NCBI GenBank assembly: GCA_023393475.1
Contig: JAEWLC010000028.1
Span: forward strand, 62,001-126,000
Source: Pseudomonadota bacterium
Lineage (GTDB): Bacteria > Pseudomonadota > Alphaproteobacteria > Rhizobiales > Devosiaceae
Reading direction: 5' to 3'
Length of the DNA stretch: 64,000 nt
How positions within the stretch are numbered: position 1 is the stretch's first letter; every line of letters begins with the position of its first letter. The notes below the pieces were generated by a model. The model searched no databases. It saw nothing but the letters and a program-made list of their open reading frames with translations, and was not told the DNA's origin. Of the stretch, positions 16,098 to 24,537 are shown piece after piece. The position numbers and the translations under genes are program-made.

Positions 16098-16688
16098 ATG
16101 ATGAAGCCAGTTTCCGCGGCAGACGGACCGCGCGCCGAAGTGTCGGGCGCCCTCCCCGCCGTTCCCCCGCCGACCAATGTCGACCGCCTGACCCGCGAAG
16201 CCGTCGCCGCGAGTCTTGCAGCGCTACGGGCTGCCGCGAAGGATGACGCTGGTGCGAAGGCGGCGCTCGCCATGCTCGGGGGCCGGGCCGAGGCGCTCGA
16301 CGAACTTGCTTCGCAGACGGATGGTGGCGCCTATGCACTCGCAGTGCGCCTCGATGGCGCGGGAGACGCAGCCGGAGCCGCCGCCGCCCTTGCCGTCCTC
16401 GCCGGAATGCCCGGCAGCTCCGAAGCCGGCTATCTGGGCCTTGCCGTACTCGCGACCCGAGCGGCCAGCATGGACCTCGTGGAGGCACTGGTCGCCCCCT
16501 GCCTCGCCGCCGAGGACCGGCATCCGCGCGCCTGCAGCGTCGCCGGAATCATGGAGCTGGCGCGTGGCAACCGACAGGGGGCGCAGGCCTGGCTAGCTGC
16601 CGCGTCGCGCGTTGCCCGCCGCCGGCCGGAATACCGCGCAGAACTGCAACTGGCGCAGCGAGCACTGTTGTTGATGCACCTTGGATAG
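16098..16688 (+). CDS. Ala-rich TPR-like protein, first gene of the sctI-U operon
   Basis: 196 residues from the ATG at 16098 (a second ATG follows at once). The frame is open further upstream but that part overlaps the divergent gene and lacks support. The body is a helical Ala-rich repeat array ('AYALAVRLDGAGDAAGAAAA', 'CSVAGIMELARGNRQGAQAW') of TPR type with no signal peptide or membrane segment. It heads a long operon just before an SctG-like gene, so a chaperone role in needle or rod export is likely. No specific family recognised. Confidence 0.55.
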   Translation: MMKPVSAADGPRAEVSGALPAVPPPTNVDRLTREAVAASLAALRAAAKDDAGAKAALAMLGGRAEALDELASQTDGGAYALAVRLDGAGDAAGAAAALAVLAGMPGSSEAGYLGLAVLATRAASMDLVEALVAPCLAAEDRHPRACSVAGIMELARGNRQGAQAWLAAASRVARRRPEYRAELQLAQRALLLMHLG

Positions 16689-16769
16689 TGCATCAACGCA
16701 CAGTCCCGCGCCGTTGCCGCAGCGACAACGCCACGTTATGATTCGGTTATTGCGCCTGGGGTTGGTATT

Positions 16770-17138
16770 TTGAACGATCTGCTTGAGACCGAAGATACGC
16801 GCCTGCTGACCGAGATCGGCTTTATTGCGCTATCGGCAGGCCTCGACGGGCCGGCCGAGAAGATCTTCCTTGGCATCGAAGCGGCGCGCCCTGGCCAGGA
16901 AGCCGGGCCGATCGGGCGCGCGCTGGTCTCCATGTCACGGGGCGAACTCGATGCGGCAATCGCGATCCTGCGGGCTTTGCCGCCGAGTGACGCGGCACTC
17001 AGCTACCTTGGCCTGTCGCTTGCCCGGCGCGGCGACAGCGCGGAGGCGAAGGCAATCCTGCAGCGCGTAGCCCGTACGGCTTCGGACACGGCCTTCGTCG
17101 ATCTCGCCTTGGCAGCACTTGAGGGGCTGCCCGGCTAA
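16770..17138 (+). CDS. sctG: SctG-like (YscG) TPR chaperone
   Basis: 122 residues, TTG start, with GGGGTTGG about 8 nt upstream. TPR-type helix pairs throughout: 'LLTEIGFIALSAGLDGPAEK', 'GRALVSMSRGELDAAIAILR' and 'YLGLSLARRGDSAEAKAILQ'. Size and position before sctI-sctJ fit YscG/PscG (about 115 residues), which with YscE keeps needle monomers soluble. No needle gene is adjacent here, which weakens the assignment. HrpB1/HrpK-type small TPR proteins of other T3SS are the alternative. Confidence 0.5.
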   Translation: MNDLLETEDTRLLTEIGFIALSAGLDGPAEKIFLGIEAARPGQEAGPIGRALVSMSRGELDAAIAILRALPPSDAALSYLGLSLARRGDSAEAKAILQRVARTASDTAFVDLALAALEGLPG

Positions 17139-17237
17139 ACAATTCGTCCGGCGGCTCGGGCAAGACCATCTGGCGATGGCTTTCCAAGACCCCCGGGATG
17201 AGCAATAAAGTCTGGTTAGGTCGCCAGTTCTGGGGGA

Positions 17238-17726
17238 ATGCAGAGAATGGTTGCGCCTGTCATACTGACCACGAACAACTTGCCGGTGCCGGCGAGCACA
17301 GTTGATGCGCCGATGCCCGCTGCGCGGATCGATGCCTTCGAGCAGGCCATGGCCCGCCAGACGGTCGAGCCGGAGGTGACGCTTGTTGCGCAGGCCGGCC
17401 CGGCTCCAGCCGTGACACCGCCCGCTGCGACGGTCGATGCCGGCGCCACGGATCGCGCGCGCCAGGGCCTTGGGCTCGATGGTGCCCCGGCGGCGGTGCC
17501 ACCGAGCGCCGGCGACATGATTCTCGAAGGCATGCAGCAGCTGCGCGGCGTGTTCGACGCGCGCGAGACACGGATCTCGCAGCTGATGAGCACCGAGTCG
17601 GTCAACGCCAACACGATGATGGCGATGCAGATGGAGGTCGCCAACTTCACGCTACTGGTCGACATCAGTTCCAAGCTCACAGGCAAGGTGACCCAGTCGG
17701 TCGACACCCTGATGAAGGGCCAGTGA
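17238..17726 (+). CDS. sctI: T3SS inner rod protein SctI (YscI/PrgJ/HrpB)
   Basis: 162 residues. A Pro/Ala-rich N-terminal stretch is followed by the conserved C-terminal helical hairpin: 'MILEGMQQLRGVFDARETRI' and 'MMAMQMEVANFTLLVDISSK', ending 'LTGKVTQSVDTLMKGQ'. This is the SctI signature. In the assembled machine SctI forms the rod/adaptor at the base of the needle. The ATG at 17247 has a better-spaced GGGGG and may be the true start. Its stop overlaps the GTG of sctJ by 4 nt. The 100 nt before it hold no recognised element. Confidence 0.85.
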   Translation: MQRMVAPVILTTNNLPVPASTVDAPMPAARIDAFEQAMARQTVEPEVTLVAQAGPAPAVTPPAATVDAGATDRARQGLGLDGAPAAVPPSAGDMILEGMQQLRGVFDARETRISQLMSTESVNANTMMAMQMEVANFTLLVDISSKLTGKVTQSVDTLMKGQ

Positions 17727-18574
17727 GGCTAGTGGGACCTCTGTTCGACCATGTTGCCGGCCCCGCACTGCGTGCGCTCAAGCTGTGTGTGCTGCTGACC
17801 TGCCTGGCGCTCGCCGCCTGCAAGGTGGACCTCTATTCGAACCTCAGCGAGGTCGAAGCCAACCAGATGCTGGCGGTGCTGATGTCGTCGGGCATCGTGG
17901 CCGAGAAGGCGCATGTGGGTGAGGGTTTCCAGGTCCGGGTCGAGGACCGCGACATGGTGCAGGCCATCGCCGTCCTCACCGCCAAGGGCTTCCCCAAGAA
18001 CACCCGCGATTCGATCGGCACCGTGTTCCAGAAGTCGGGGATCATCTCGTCGCCCTTCGAGGAGCGCGTCCGCTACATCTACGCACTGGGCGAAGAGGTG
18101 GCGCAGACGCTTTCGGAGATCGACGGCGTGGTCACGGCACGCGTGCATGTGGTGCTGCCCGAGGAGCCGCAGCTGGGCGAACCGGTGGTGCCGTCGTCGG
18201 CGGCCGTGTTCATCAAGCACGAGGCCAATGTAGATCTCGAGTTCCTCGTGCCGCAGATCAGGCGGCTCGTGTCGAGCTCGATCAAGGGCCTGCAATACAA
18301 TGCTGTGACGGTTGTCCTCACCGAGGCATCGCCGACCGAGGTGGCGACCACGGCAAGTAATGAGCGAGTGGTGGACGTGATCCAGGGGCTGGGCGTCCGC
18401 GAGGCGAACCTGCCGCTGTTCTGGACCATCGTCTATGTCGCGGGGGGCGCCATCATCGTGCTGGCCATCTTCGCAGTGGTTGCGGCCGTGCTGCTGTTCG
18501 CGCGGCGGCGACCCAAGGGTTCGGGCGGCCAGGCAGGCGTATCAGCCGAGGGAACGGCGCTTGAGCCGTCATGA
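17723..18574 (+). CDS. sctJ: T3SS inner-membrane ring lipoprotein SctJ (YscJ/PrgK)
   Basis: 283 residues, GTG start. A signal peptide ends in the lipobox 'LALAAC' with lipidated Cys at residue 33. The conserved ring-building part follows ('VDLYSNLSEVEANQMLAVLM' to 'QKSGIISSPFEERVRYIYAL', 'SEIDGVVTARVHVVLPEEPQ'). A C-terminal membrane helix (about residues 233-260) carries a cytoplasmic Arg-rich end. SctJ forms the inner of the two 24-fold inner-membrane rings with SctD. Being a short lipoprotein rather than a long FliF separates this system from a flagellum. Confidence 0.95.
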   Translation: MRLVGPLFDHVAGPALRALKLCVLLTCLALAACKVDLYSNLSEVEANQMLAVLMSSGIVAEKAHVGEGFQVRVEDRDMVQAIAVLTAKGFPKNTRDSIGTVFQKSGIISSPFEERVRYIYALGEEVAQTLSEIDGVVTARVHVVLPEEPQLGEPVVPSSAAVFIKHEANVDLEFLVPQIRRLVSSSIKGLQYNAVTVVLTEASPTEVATTASNERVVDVIQGLGVREANLPLFWTIVYVAGGAIIVLAIFAVVAAVLLFARRRPKGSGGQAGVSAEGTALEPS

Positions 18575-19317
18575 GTGGCGCAGCGGGGGCAACAGGAGTG
18601 GACGGGGCTATCGCATCGCCGGCATTTCCGGTCCTCGGCGCGCTCAGCAGGCTCGCCGCGGCGGTGGCCGACCCGTTCGCGACCTTTGACCGCGAGAGCT
18701 GGAGCCTCGGTAGCCTTTCCCCCACCGAGGTGGAGGCATTTGCTGCCGACCCGGCTTTCCGCCGCCCCCTGCGCCGCGCCGTAGCCGCGCAGGCGACGTC
18801 CGGTCTTTCGGCGGTATCGCGCGACGAGTTCATCAGGATCGCTGGCGCGCCCGAAGGCCGTCTTGCGATCTCGATGCTGGCCGCTCCGGTCAACGAAGTG
18901 CTCGAACTCGCCCTCCTCTCGGCCGGTGCGGCAGTGCACAAGGATGTACTGGCGACCACCGGCAAAGCGGAGCGCGCCGCGCTGCGGGCGCGGCTCGGCA
19001 ACGAGGCTTATCTGCTGGCAACGCAGGAGGCGAGCGGGCTCTATCCGGCCCTCTCCGCGCTGGGTGACACGCAGCAGTTCCGAACGGCCGTCGCCGCCGA
19101 GGAGGACGCCGGGCGCCGGCACTTCATCGGGCTGGGCCTGAGCCTGTTGTTCGCACTGATCAATCCCGTCGCGCCATCGCTCTGCGACCTCATCGCGCGC
19201 CGCCTGCCGCCCGACTATCGGCCCGGCAAGGCGCCGTCGGCCAAGTCGACCGAAGTCGGCCGCCTCCTCCGCCTCATCGACAGGAGGAGGCCGTCATGGC
19301 TGGCTACTATCGGCTGA
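18571..19317 (+). CDS. sctK: T3SS sorting-platform protein SctK (YscK)
   Basis: 248 residues, ATGA overlap with sctJ. Little conserved sequence, as usual for SctK. Recognisable are 'DRESWSLGSLSPTEVEAFAA', a central helical part, and an Arg-rich C-terminal end. Identity follows mainly from its place between sctJ and sctL, as in Yersinia yscJ-K-L, and from matching length (YscK 209, OrgA 199). SctK joins the SctD ring to the SctQ/SctL/SctN platform in the cytoplasm. Confidence 0.75.
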   Translation: MSGAAGATGVDGAIASPAFPVLGALSRLAAAVADPFATFDRESWSLGSLSPTEVEAFAADPAFRRPLRRAVAAQATSGLSAVSRDEFIRIAGAPEGRLAISMLAAPVNEVLELALLSAGAAVHKDVLATTGKAERAALRARLGNEAYLLATQEASGLYPALSALGDTQQFRTAVAAEEDAGRRHFIGLGLSLLFALINPVAPSLCDLIARRLPPDYRPGKAPSAKSTEVGRLLRLIDRRRPSWLATIG

Positions 19318-19943
19318 AGGAACTCGGCTTCACTCTCGCCGCCGGCGCCCATGTGCTGTCGAAGGACGCGGCCGAACCGATCGCGGCCGCCACTACTCTC
19401 GTCGAGGAAGCGCATCGCTCCGCCGAGCAGATCGTCGCCGATGCGCGTGAGGCCTACGAGGCCGAAAAGCGCCGAGGCTACGACGAGGGGCTGGCGCTGG
19501 CCAAGCTCGAGGCCGCGCGAATGCTGCTGGCCGAGACCGACCTTCTCGATCGCAAGCTCGCCGGGGCCGAGGCCGAACTCACCGATGTTGTCGTCACCGC
19601 CGTCCGCCGGCTGGTGCAGGGTTTCAGCGACCGCGAGAAGGCTGAAATCCTCGTTCGCGCCGCGCTGAAGCAGATGCGCCGCGAGAAGAAGGCCGAGCTC
19701 CGCGTCTCGCACGAGCAGTATTTCGAGCTGCGCGAGTCGATCACCGGCATCCTGCAGGAGTTCCCCGAAGTCGAACTCGTCGACGTGGTCGAGGATCCCA
19801 CGCTCGTTGCGCCTCAGGTGATCGTCGAGACCTCGATCGGCCGCGTCGAGGGCGATATCGGCCGCCATCTCGATCAGCTCGAAGCCATCGTCACCGGCAC
19901 GATCCGGTCGGCGGCGCAGAGCGACAGCGAGGTCGCGGCATGA
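19296..19943 (+). CDS. sctL: T3SS ATPase regulator SctL (YscL/FliH)
   Basis: 215 residues, ATG preceded by AGGAGGAGG and lying 22 nt inside the end of sctK. A long charged coiled-coil region (about 40-85, 'IVADAREAYEAEKRRGYDEG') is followed by the globular FliH/VATPase-E-like C-terminal domain ('LVRAALKQMRREKKAELRVS'). SctL dimers are the stator-like spokes that link the SctN hexamer to SctQ and damp its ATPase activity. Overlaps sctN by 4 nt. Confidence 0.9.
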   Translation: MAGYYRLKELGFTLAAGAHVLSKDAAEPIAAATTLVEEAHRSAEQIVADAREAYEAEKRRGYDEGLALAKLEAARMLLAETDLLDRKLAGAEAELTDVVVTAVRRLVQGFSDREKAEILVRAALKQMRREKKAELRVSHEQYFELRESITGILQEFPEVELVDVVEDPTLVAPQVIVETSIGRVEGDIGRHLDQLEAIVTGTIRSAAQSDSEVAA

Positions 19944-21343
19944 ACGTCGTCGAGACACCGGGCACCCGCGACGCCGCAGCCGAGATCGAGAGCCTCCTCG
20001 CCGAACGGCGGCGCCGGATCGGCGGGCGCATCGATGCGCTGCCGGGACGCCTCAGGTCCGACCTCGAGGGCTTCGTGCCCTACGTGCTGACCGGTCGCGT
20101 GCGCAAAGTCGTCGGCACCATCATTCACGCCGCGGTGCCCGATGTGCAGGTCGGCGAGATCGTCGAGCTCTACAACCGCACCAGCGGCAGCCGGCTGCTG
20201 GCCGAATGCGTGGGCTTTCTCAACGAGGAGGCCCTGCTCTCCCCGATCGGCGAAACCCAGGGCGTGAGCCCGCAGACCGAAGTGCGGCGTACCGGACGCG
20301 TGCAGCAGATCCCGGTCGGCGCTGAACTGATGGGCCGGGTGATCGACGGCCTGGGCAGCTTCATCGACGGGCTCGACACCCCGTTCACGCCCGAAGCCTT
20401 CTACCCGATCTACCAGGATCCACCCGAGCCGATGACGCGCCGCATCATCGACAAGCCGCTTTCGCTCGGGGTACGGGCCATCGACGGCATCCTCACCTGC
20501 GGCGAAGGGCAGCGCATGGGCGTATTCGCCGCGGCCGGCGGTGGCAAGTCGACCTTGCTCTCAATGCTGGTGAAGGGCGCCGACGTCGACGTGACCGTGC
20601 TGGCGCTGATCGGCGAGCGCGGCCGCGAGGTGCGTGAGTTCATCGAACACGATCTCGGCCCAGAGGGCATGAAGCGCGCCGTCGTCGTCTGCGCCACGTC
20701 AGACAAGAGTTCGATGGAGCGCGCCAAGGCCGCATTCGCCGCCACGTCGATCGCCGAGTATTTCCGCGACCAGGGCAAGAAGGTCCTGTTCCTGATGGAC
20801 TCGGTCACCCGCTTTGCTCGCGCCCAGCGTGAGATCGGCCTCGCGGCCGGCGAACCGCCGACGCGGCGCGGCTTCCCGCCATCGGTGTTCGCCAACCTGC
20901 CCAAGCTGATGGAGCGGGTGGGGATGAACGACAAGGGCTCGATCACCGCGCTCTACACCGTGCTAGTCGAGGGCGACGACATGAACGAGCCGGTGGCTGA
21001 CGAGACCCGCTCGATCCTTGATGGCCACATCATCCTGTCGCGCAAGCTCGCGAGCGCCAACCACTATCCGGCGATCGACATCCTCAATTCGAAGAGCCGC
21101 GTGATGATGGCGGTGACGACGCCCGAGCACCGCGCCATGGCCGGCCGGGTGAACTCGTGGCTCGCCACCTATGCCGATGTCGAGCTGCTGGTGAAGGTGG
21201 GCGAATACAAGAAGGGCAGCGATCCCGACGCGGACCTCGCCATCGCCAAGTACAAGGAGATCAACGCCTTCCTGCAGCAGCGCACCGATGAGTTCGACGC
21301 ATTCGACACCACCCTCGAAAAGCTCGGGGTGCTGACCAGATGA
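19940..21343 (+). CDS. sctN: T3SS ATPase SctN (YscN/FliI family)
   Basis: 467 residues, ATGA overlap with sctL. The Walker A loop is 'AAAGGGKSTLL' (about residue 195), the catalytic Glu lies in 'LIGERGREVREFIEHDL', and Walker B is 'VLFLMDSVTRFARAQREIGL'. The family sequence 'GFPPSVFANLPKLMERVGMN' is intact, and the C-terminal domain for chaperone contact is complete. The hexamer under the export gate releases chaperones and unfolds substrates. Length is normal (YscN 439, with a slightly longer N-terminus here). Confidence 0.96.
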   Translation: MNVVETPGTRDAAAEIESLLAERRRRIGGRIDALPGRLRSDLEGFVPYVLTGRVRKVVGTIIHAAVPDVQVGEIVELYNRTSGSRLLAECVGFLNEEALLSPIGETQGVSPQTEVRRTGRVQQIPVGAELMGRVIDGLGSFIDGLDTPFTPEAFYPIYQDPPEPMTRRIIDKPLSLGVRAIDGILTCGEGQRMGVFAAAGGGKSTLLSMLVKGADVDVTVLALIGERGREVREFIEHDLGPEGMKRAVVVCATSDKSSMERAKAAFAATSIAEYFRDQGKKVLFLMDSVTRFARAQREIGLAAGEPPTRRGFPPSVFANLPKLMERVGMNDKGSITALYTVLVEGDDMNEPVADETRSILDGHIILSRKLASANHYPAIDILNSKSRVMMAVTTPEHRAMAGRVNSWLATYADVELLVKVGEYKKGSDPDADLAIAKYKEINAFLQQRTDEFDAFDTTLEKLGVLTR

Positions 21344-21819
21344 TCGCGCAGATGAAGACACTGCTGCGGGTCAAGGACCTCAAGCTCGAACAGGCCGAGC
21401 GGACCATGCAGGCCAAGCGCGCGCAGCGCGACGCGGCAAGGCTCGAGCGCGAGCAGGCCGCCGAAACCGTAGACGAAAGCGCCCGAACCTACGCCGCACG
21501 CGAGGACGCGATCTACGACGACATCATGGGCCGCGAGATCGGGCAGGACGTCGTCGACGAGACGCGCGGCCGTGTCGTGCAGCTCGAGAAGGCGCACGCG
21601 GCGCTCAAGGACGAACTCGACCGCGCGCTGCATGTGGAGGCGCGGCTCGAGCAGGAGTTGGTGGCCGCGACGGCCGCCTTCTTCGCCGCGCAGCGGGCGC
21701 GCGACAAGTTCACCATCATCACCGACGACCTGAAGCAGGCCTTCAATGCCCTGGTCGAGGGACGCGAGGAAGTCGAGGTCGAGGACCTCTTCGCCCGTCC
21801 GCGAAAGAGGGCCGGCTGA
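21340..21819 (+). CDS. sctO: T3SS central stalk protein SctO (YscO/FliJ)
   Basis: 159 residues, ATGA overlap with sctN. Nearly the whole chain is one Arg/Glu/Ala-rich helical hairpin ('AERTMQAKRAQRDAARLERE', 'DELDRALHVEARLEQELVAA'). This is the shape of YscO/FliJ, which sits in the centre of the SctN hexamer like the gamma subunit of F-ATPase and touches SctV. Length matches YscO (154). Position after sctN agrees. Confidence 0.85.
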   Translation: MIAQMKTLLRVKDLKLEQAERTMQAKRAQRDAARLEREQAAETVDESARTYAAREDAIYDDIMGREIGQDVVDETRGRVVQLEKAHAALKDELDRALHVEARLEQELVAATAAFFAAQRARDKFTIITDDLKQAFNALVEGREEVEVEDLFARPRKRAG

Positions 21820-22499
21820 TGGATATTCGCCCCCGCTCCCCTTCCATCGAGGATCCGCAGGCCGTCGATACCCGGCGCAGCCTGCCCGACGAGCATGAAC
21901 GCCGCGCCGGCCGCAACCACACCAGCCTCGGCGACATGCGCTCGAACGATTTCGGGCTTGGGCGCGAACTCGCCGACGAGCGCGAACAGGCTTTCGCGAG
22001 GCGCCTCACCCAGGCGCTCGGCAATAACGATGCAAGGCCGGAAGCCGCACCAGCCGAGGAAGCGCTCAGGGTCCTCGCGGTGGCGGGACTATCTCTTCCG
22101 GTTGCGAGCCCCGTGGCCGGCGCTCGTCCGGAAGCAGCAGGCGAAACCGGCCGGCTCGATGCGATGATCGAGCGGATCGAAAAGGCCGTGAGCGCGCGAG
22201 CTGTCGAAACGCTGCCGGGGGCGGTCAGCCTGAAGCTCGATTTCGGCGATCTCGGTGGCAGCATTGGCGGCGTGACCATCACCCTCGCACCCGGCAGCAT
22301 CGACCTGGTGCTCTCCCGTGTCGGCGAGACGGCGGACGCGCCATATCTCCAGGCCGCGCAGGCGCTGGCCGACCGCCTCCATGCCCGCTTCCCCAAGCGC
22401 ATCGTGCGCGTGCTCGAGGCGGAGCCGCAGGCCAGCGCGCCGGCACAGGGGCTCGCGGCCTTTTCGCGATTGCTCGATCCATCGGGTGATCCATCGTGA
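21819..22499 (+). CDS. sctP: T3SS needle-length/substrate-switch protein SctP (YscP/FliK-like)
   Basis: 226 residues, ATG overlapping the sctO stop by 1 nt. The N-terminal half is polar and probably unstructured. The C-terminal part ('VSLKLDFGDLGGSIGGVTIT', then 'SIDLVLSRV' and 'LADRLHARFPKRIVRVLE') has the strand-strand-strand-helix layout of the FliK/YscP C-terminal switch domain. It is short for a ruler protein (YscP 455 or more), so the ruler length encoded would be small. Place between sctO and sctQ is the Yersinia one. Confidence 0.7.
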   Translation: MDIRPRSPSIEDPQAVDTRRSLPDEHERRAGRNHTSLGDMRSNDFGLGRELADEREQAFARRLTQALGNNDARPEAAPAEEALRVLAVAGLSLPVASPVAGARPEAAGETGRLDAMIERIEKAVSARAVETLPGAVSLKLDFGDLGGSIGGVTITLAPGSIDLVLSRVGETADAPYLQAAQALADRLHARFPKRIVRVLEAEPQASAPAQGLAAFSRLLDPSGDPS

Positions 22500-23593
22500 C
22501 TCTGGTCGCCCTCCTGCCGCAGATTGCCGCCGGCGCCTTCAACGCGGAGCTGTGGAACGGGCTCGTCGGTCTCGCGGGCGAAAGCCTGCCGCTGGGCGAT
22601 AGCGGCAGCACCGTGCGCTTCACCCTGAGTTCGCCGCCGCCCACCGATGCCTGGCTCGCCTCGCTGCGGCTGAATGGCGGAGCCCCGGCCTATCTGCATG
22701 TGCGCGAGTTCCCATTCCGCCAGATGTTCAATGTCGCCCTCGATGCCGCCGATGTCGCGGCGCTGCCCGATGGGTTGCGGCAGGCGCTGCTCGACGGCAT
22801 GTTCGCGACGATCCTAGCGGCCCTGCCCGAGCCCGCGCGGGCTGGAACCGTCGTTGCCGCGCAGGGCCTCGCGTCCACCTTTCCTGAACATGCAGCAAGC
22901 CAGCTGCAGTGGTTCGATGTCGCGCTGGTCAGGGCCGATGGCAGTACGATCAGTTTCGACGCCGGCTGCGACCGGGCGACCCTCTTAAGCATGCTGGGCG
23001 AAGGCCTTGCAGCCCGCGCGCCGGCCGAGGGGCCGCTGGCCGAGCGCCTCGCCTTGCCGGCCTACGCGACGCTGGGGCGGGTGGAGCTAAGCTACGGCGA
23101 GTTCACCCAGCTCGAGCCCGACGCCCTGGTGGTGTTGGCCGAACGCGAGACGGGCCGCCTGGCAGTGCGGGTCGATACCGCGCTCTACGAATTTCAACAG
23201 GCAGACGAGGGCTGGACCTGTCTAGGCAGCCATATGGCTCCGCACGCAGCCCGGGGGGCAAGCATGGACGAACCGGACGATCCGACCGACGCCGCATCGG
23301 AAGTGCCCGAGGCCGCTGAGGCGGCTGTGCCTGCGGTAGCTGAGACGCCAGAGGCGGTGTCGGTGTCCGGGCTCAAGATCGCGCTCGATTTCGACATCGC
23401 CCAGCTGTCGGTGCCGGTGGGCACGTTGGCCCAGTGGCAGGCTGGATCGGTGGTCGATATTGGCGTGCCGGCGATCGGCGACGGGCTCGAAGTCACGATC
23501 CGTGCCGGCGGCAACGTGATCGGACAGGGCGACCTGGTGCGGATCGACGAGCGGCTGGCGGTGCGCATCACCCGCCTGACCCTCAGCCCATAA
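22496..23593 (+). CDS. sctQ: T3SS cytoplasmic ring/sorting platform protein SctQ (YscQ)
   Basis: 365 residues, GTG start with 4-nt overlap. The C-terminal SpoA (FliN-like) domain lies at about 280-362 ('LKIALDFDIAQLSVPVGTLA', 'GNVIGQGDLVRIDERLAVRI'). A weaker SpoA1-like region precedes it. A Glu/Ala-rich linker ('DAASEVPEAAEAAVPAVAE') separates them. SctQ pods carry the ATPase spokes and receive substrates in sorted order. In Yersinia an internal start gives a separate C-terminal YscQ-C; candidate internal starts lie before the SpoA2 part, but I cannot tell whether one is used. Confidence 0.9.
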   Translation: MTLVALLPQIAAGAFNAELWNGLVGLAGESLPLGDSGSTVRFTLSSPPPTDAWLASLRLNGGAPAYLHVREFPFRQMFNVALDAADVAALPDGLRQALLDGMFATILAALPEPARAGTVVAAQGLASTFPEHAASQLQWFDVALVRADGSTISFDAGCDRATLLSMLGEGLAARAPAEGPLAERLALPAYATLGRVELSYGEFTQLEPDALVVLAERETGRLAVRVDTALYEFQQADEGWTCLGSHMAPHAARGASMDEPDDPTDAASEVPEAAEAAVPAVAETPEAVSVSGLKIALDFDIAQLSVPVGTLAQWQAGSVVDIGVPAIGDGLEVTIRAGGNVIGQGDLVRIDERLAVRITRLTLSP

Positions 23594-23616
23594 GGCGGAG
23601 AGACCCGGGGGCAGCA

Positions 23617-24258
23617 ATGGTCGATCCGCTAAATCTCATCTTCATCGTGGCCGCGGCCGCGATCTTTCCGTTCCTTGCAGTGGTGGCGACGAGCTTCATC
23701 AAGCTGTCGGTGGTGTTCCTGCTCGTGCGCAACGCCATCGGCGTGCAGAACATCCCGCCCAACATGGCGCTCAACGCGCTCGCTATCATCCTGTCGGGCT
23801 ACATCATGGCGCCGGTGATCGTGGAGACCTACAACATCCTCGCCGCCGGGAATTTCCAGTACGACACGATGGATGGGCTCACGGCCGCCTATGATGCCGG
23901 GCACGGGCCGCTCGAAACCTTCCTCAACCGCCACGCGGCCGAACGGGAGAAGGCGTTCTTCCTCCAGGCGGCGAAGACCCTGTGGCCGGCCGAGATGTCG
24001 AGCGGGCTCGATGCCAGCAACATCATCGTGGTGCTGCCGGCCTTCACCGTGACGCAGCTGCGCGAGGCCTTCGAGATCGGCTTCCTGCTCTACCTGCCGT
24101 TCATCGCCATCGATCTCATCGTCTCGAACATCCTGCTCGCCATGGGCATGATGATGGTCAGCCCGCTGACCATCTCGCTACCGTTCAAGCTCTTCCTCTT
24201 CGTCATGGTCGATGGCTGGTCACGGCTGATCCTCGGCCTCATCACCACTTACGTCTAA
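23617..24258 (+). CDS. sctR: T3SS export apparatus protein SctR (YscR/FliP)
   Basis: 213 residues from the ATG at 23617 with GGGGG upstream; the open frame extends further upstream inside sctQ but without support. Hallmarks: 'FLAVVATSFIKLSVVFLLVR' (helix 1), 'QNIPPNMALNALAIILSGYI' and 'LPAFTVTQLREAFEIGFLLY'. Ends 'LPFKLFLFVMVDGWSRLILG', as in all SctR. Five SctR subunits with SctS and SctT build the helical export pore in the inner membrane. Length normal (YscR 217). Confidence 0.96.
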   Translation: MVDPLNLIFIVAAAAIFPFLAVVATSFIKLSVVFLLVRNAIGVQNIPPNMALNALAIILSGYIMAPVIVETYNILAAGNFQYDTMDGLTAAYDAGHGPLETFLNRHAAEREKAFFLQAAKTLWPAEMSSGLDASNIIVVLPAFTVTQLREAFEIGFLLYLPFIAIDLIVSNILLAMGMMMVSPLTISLPFKLFLFVMVDGWSRLILGLITTYV

Positions 24259-24270
24259 GGAGCCGCCCGC

Positions 24271-24537
24271 ATGTCACCCGATATCGCGCTTCAGCAGCTC
24301 ACCGAGTCCATGCTGCTCGTGCTGGTCCTGTCGCTGCCCCCGATCCTCGTCGCGTCGGTGGTGGGTATCGCCATCAGCCTGTTGCAGGCGCTGACACAGG
24401 TGCAGGAGCAGACCGTGTCCTTTGCCATCAAGCTCATCGCCGTCGCGGCGACGATCGCGCTGATGGCGGGCATGCTCGGCTCGGAGATGGTCAACTTCAC
24501 CAACAAGCTGTTCACGGATTTCCCGAGCATGACATGA
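24271..24537 (+). CDS. sctS: T3SS export apparatus protein SctS (YscS/FliQ)
   Basis: 88 residues, AAGGAG 10 nt before the ATG. Two membrane helices: 'MLLVLVLSLPPILVASVVGI' and 'LIAVAATIALMAGMLGSEMV'. The conserved 'QALTQVQEQTVSFAIKL' loop lies between them. Four copies complete the export pore around SctR/SctT. The stop overlaps the sctT ATG (ATGA). Confidence 0.96.
   Translation: MSPDIALQQLTESMLLVLVLSLPPILVASVVGIAISLLQALTQVQEQTVSFAIKLIAVAATIALMAGMLGSEMVNFTNKLFTDFPSMT

Noticed and set aside
17255..17273. A possible fifth copy of the 19-bp T3SS element (GCCTGTCATACTGACCACG)
   Set aside because: Only about 13 of 19 positions fit, several invariant ones are missing, and it lies inside the sctI coding region.
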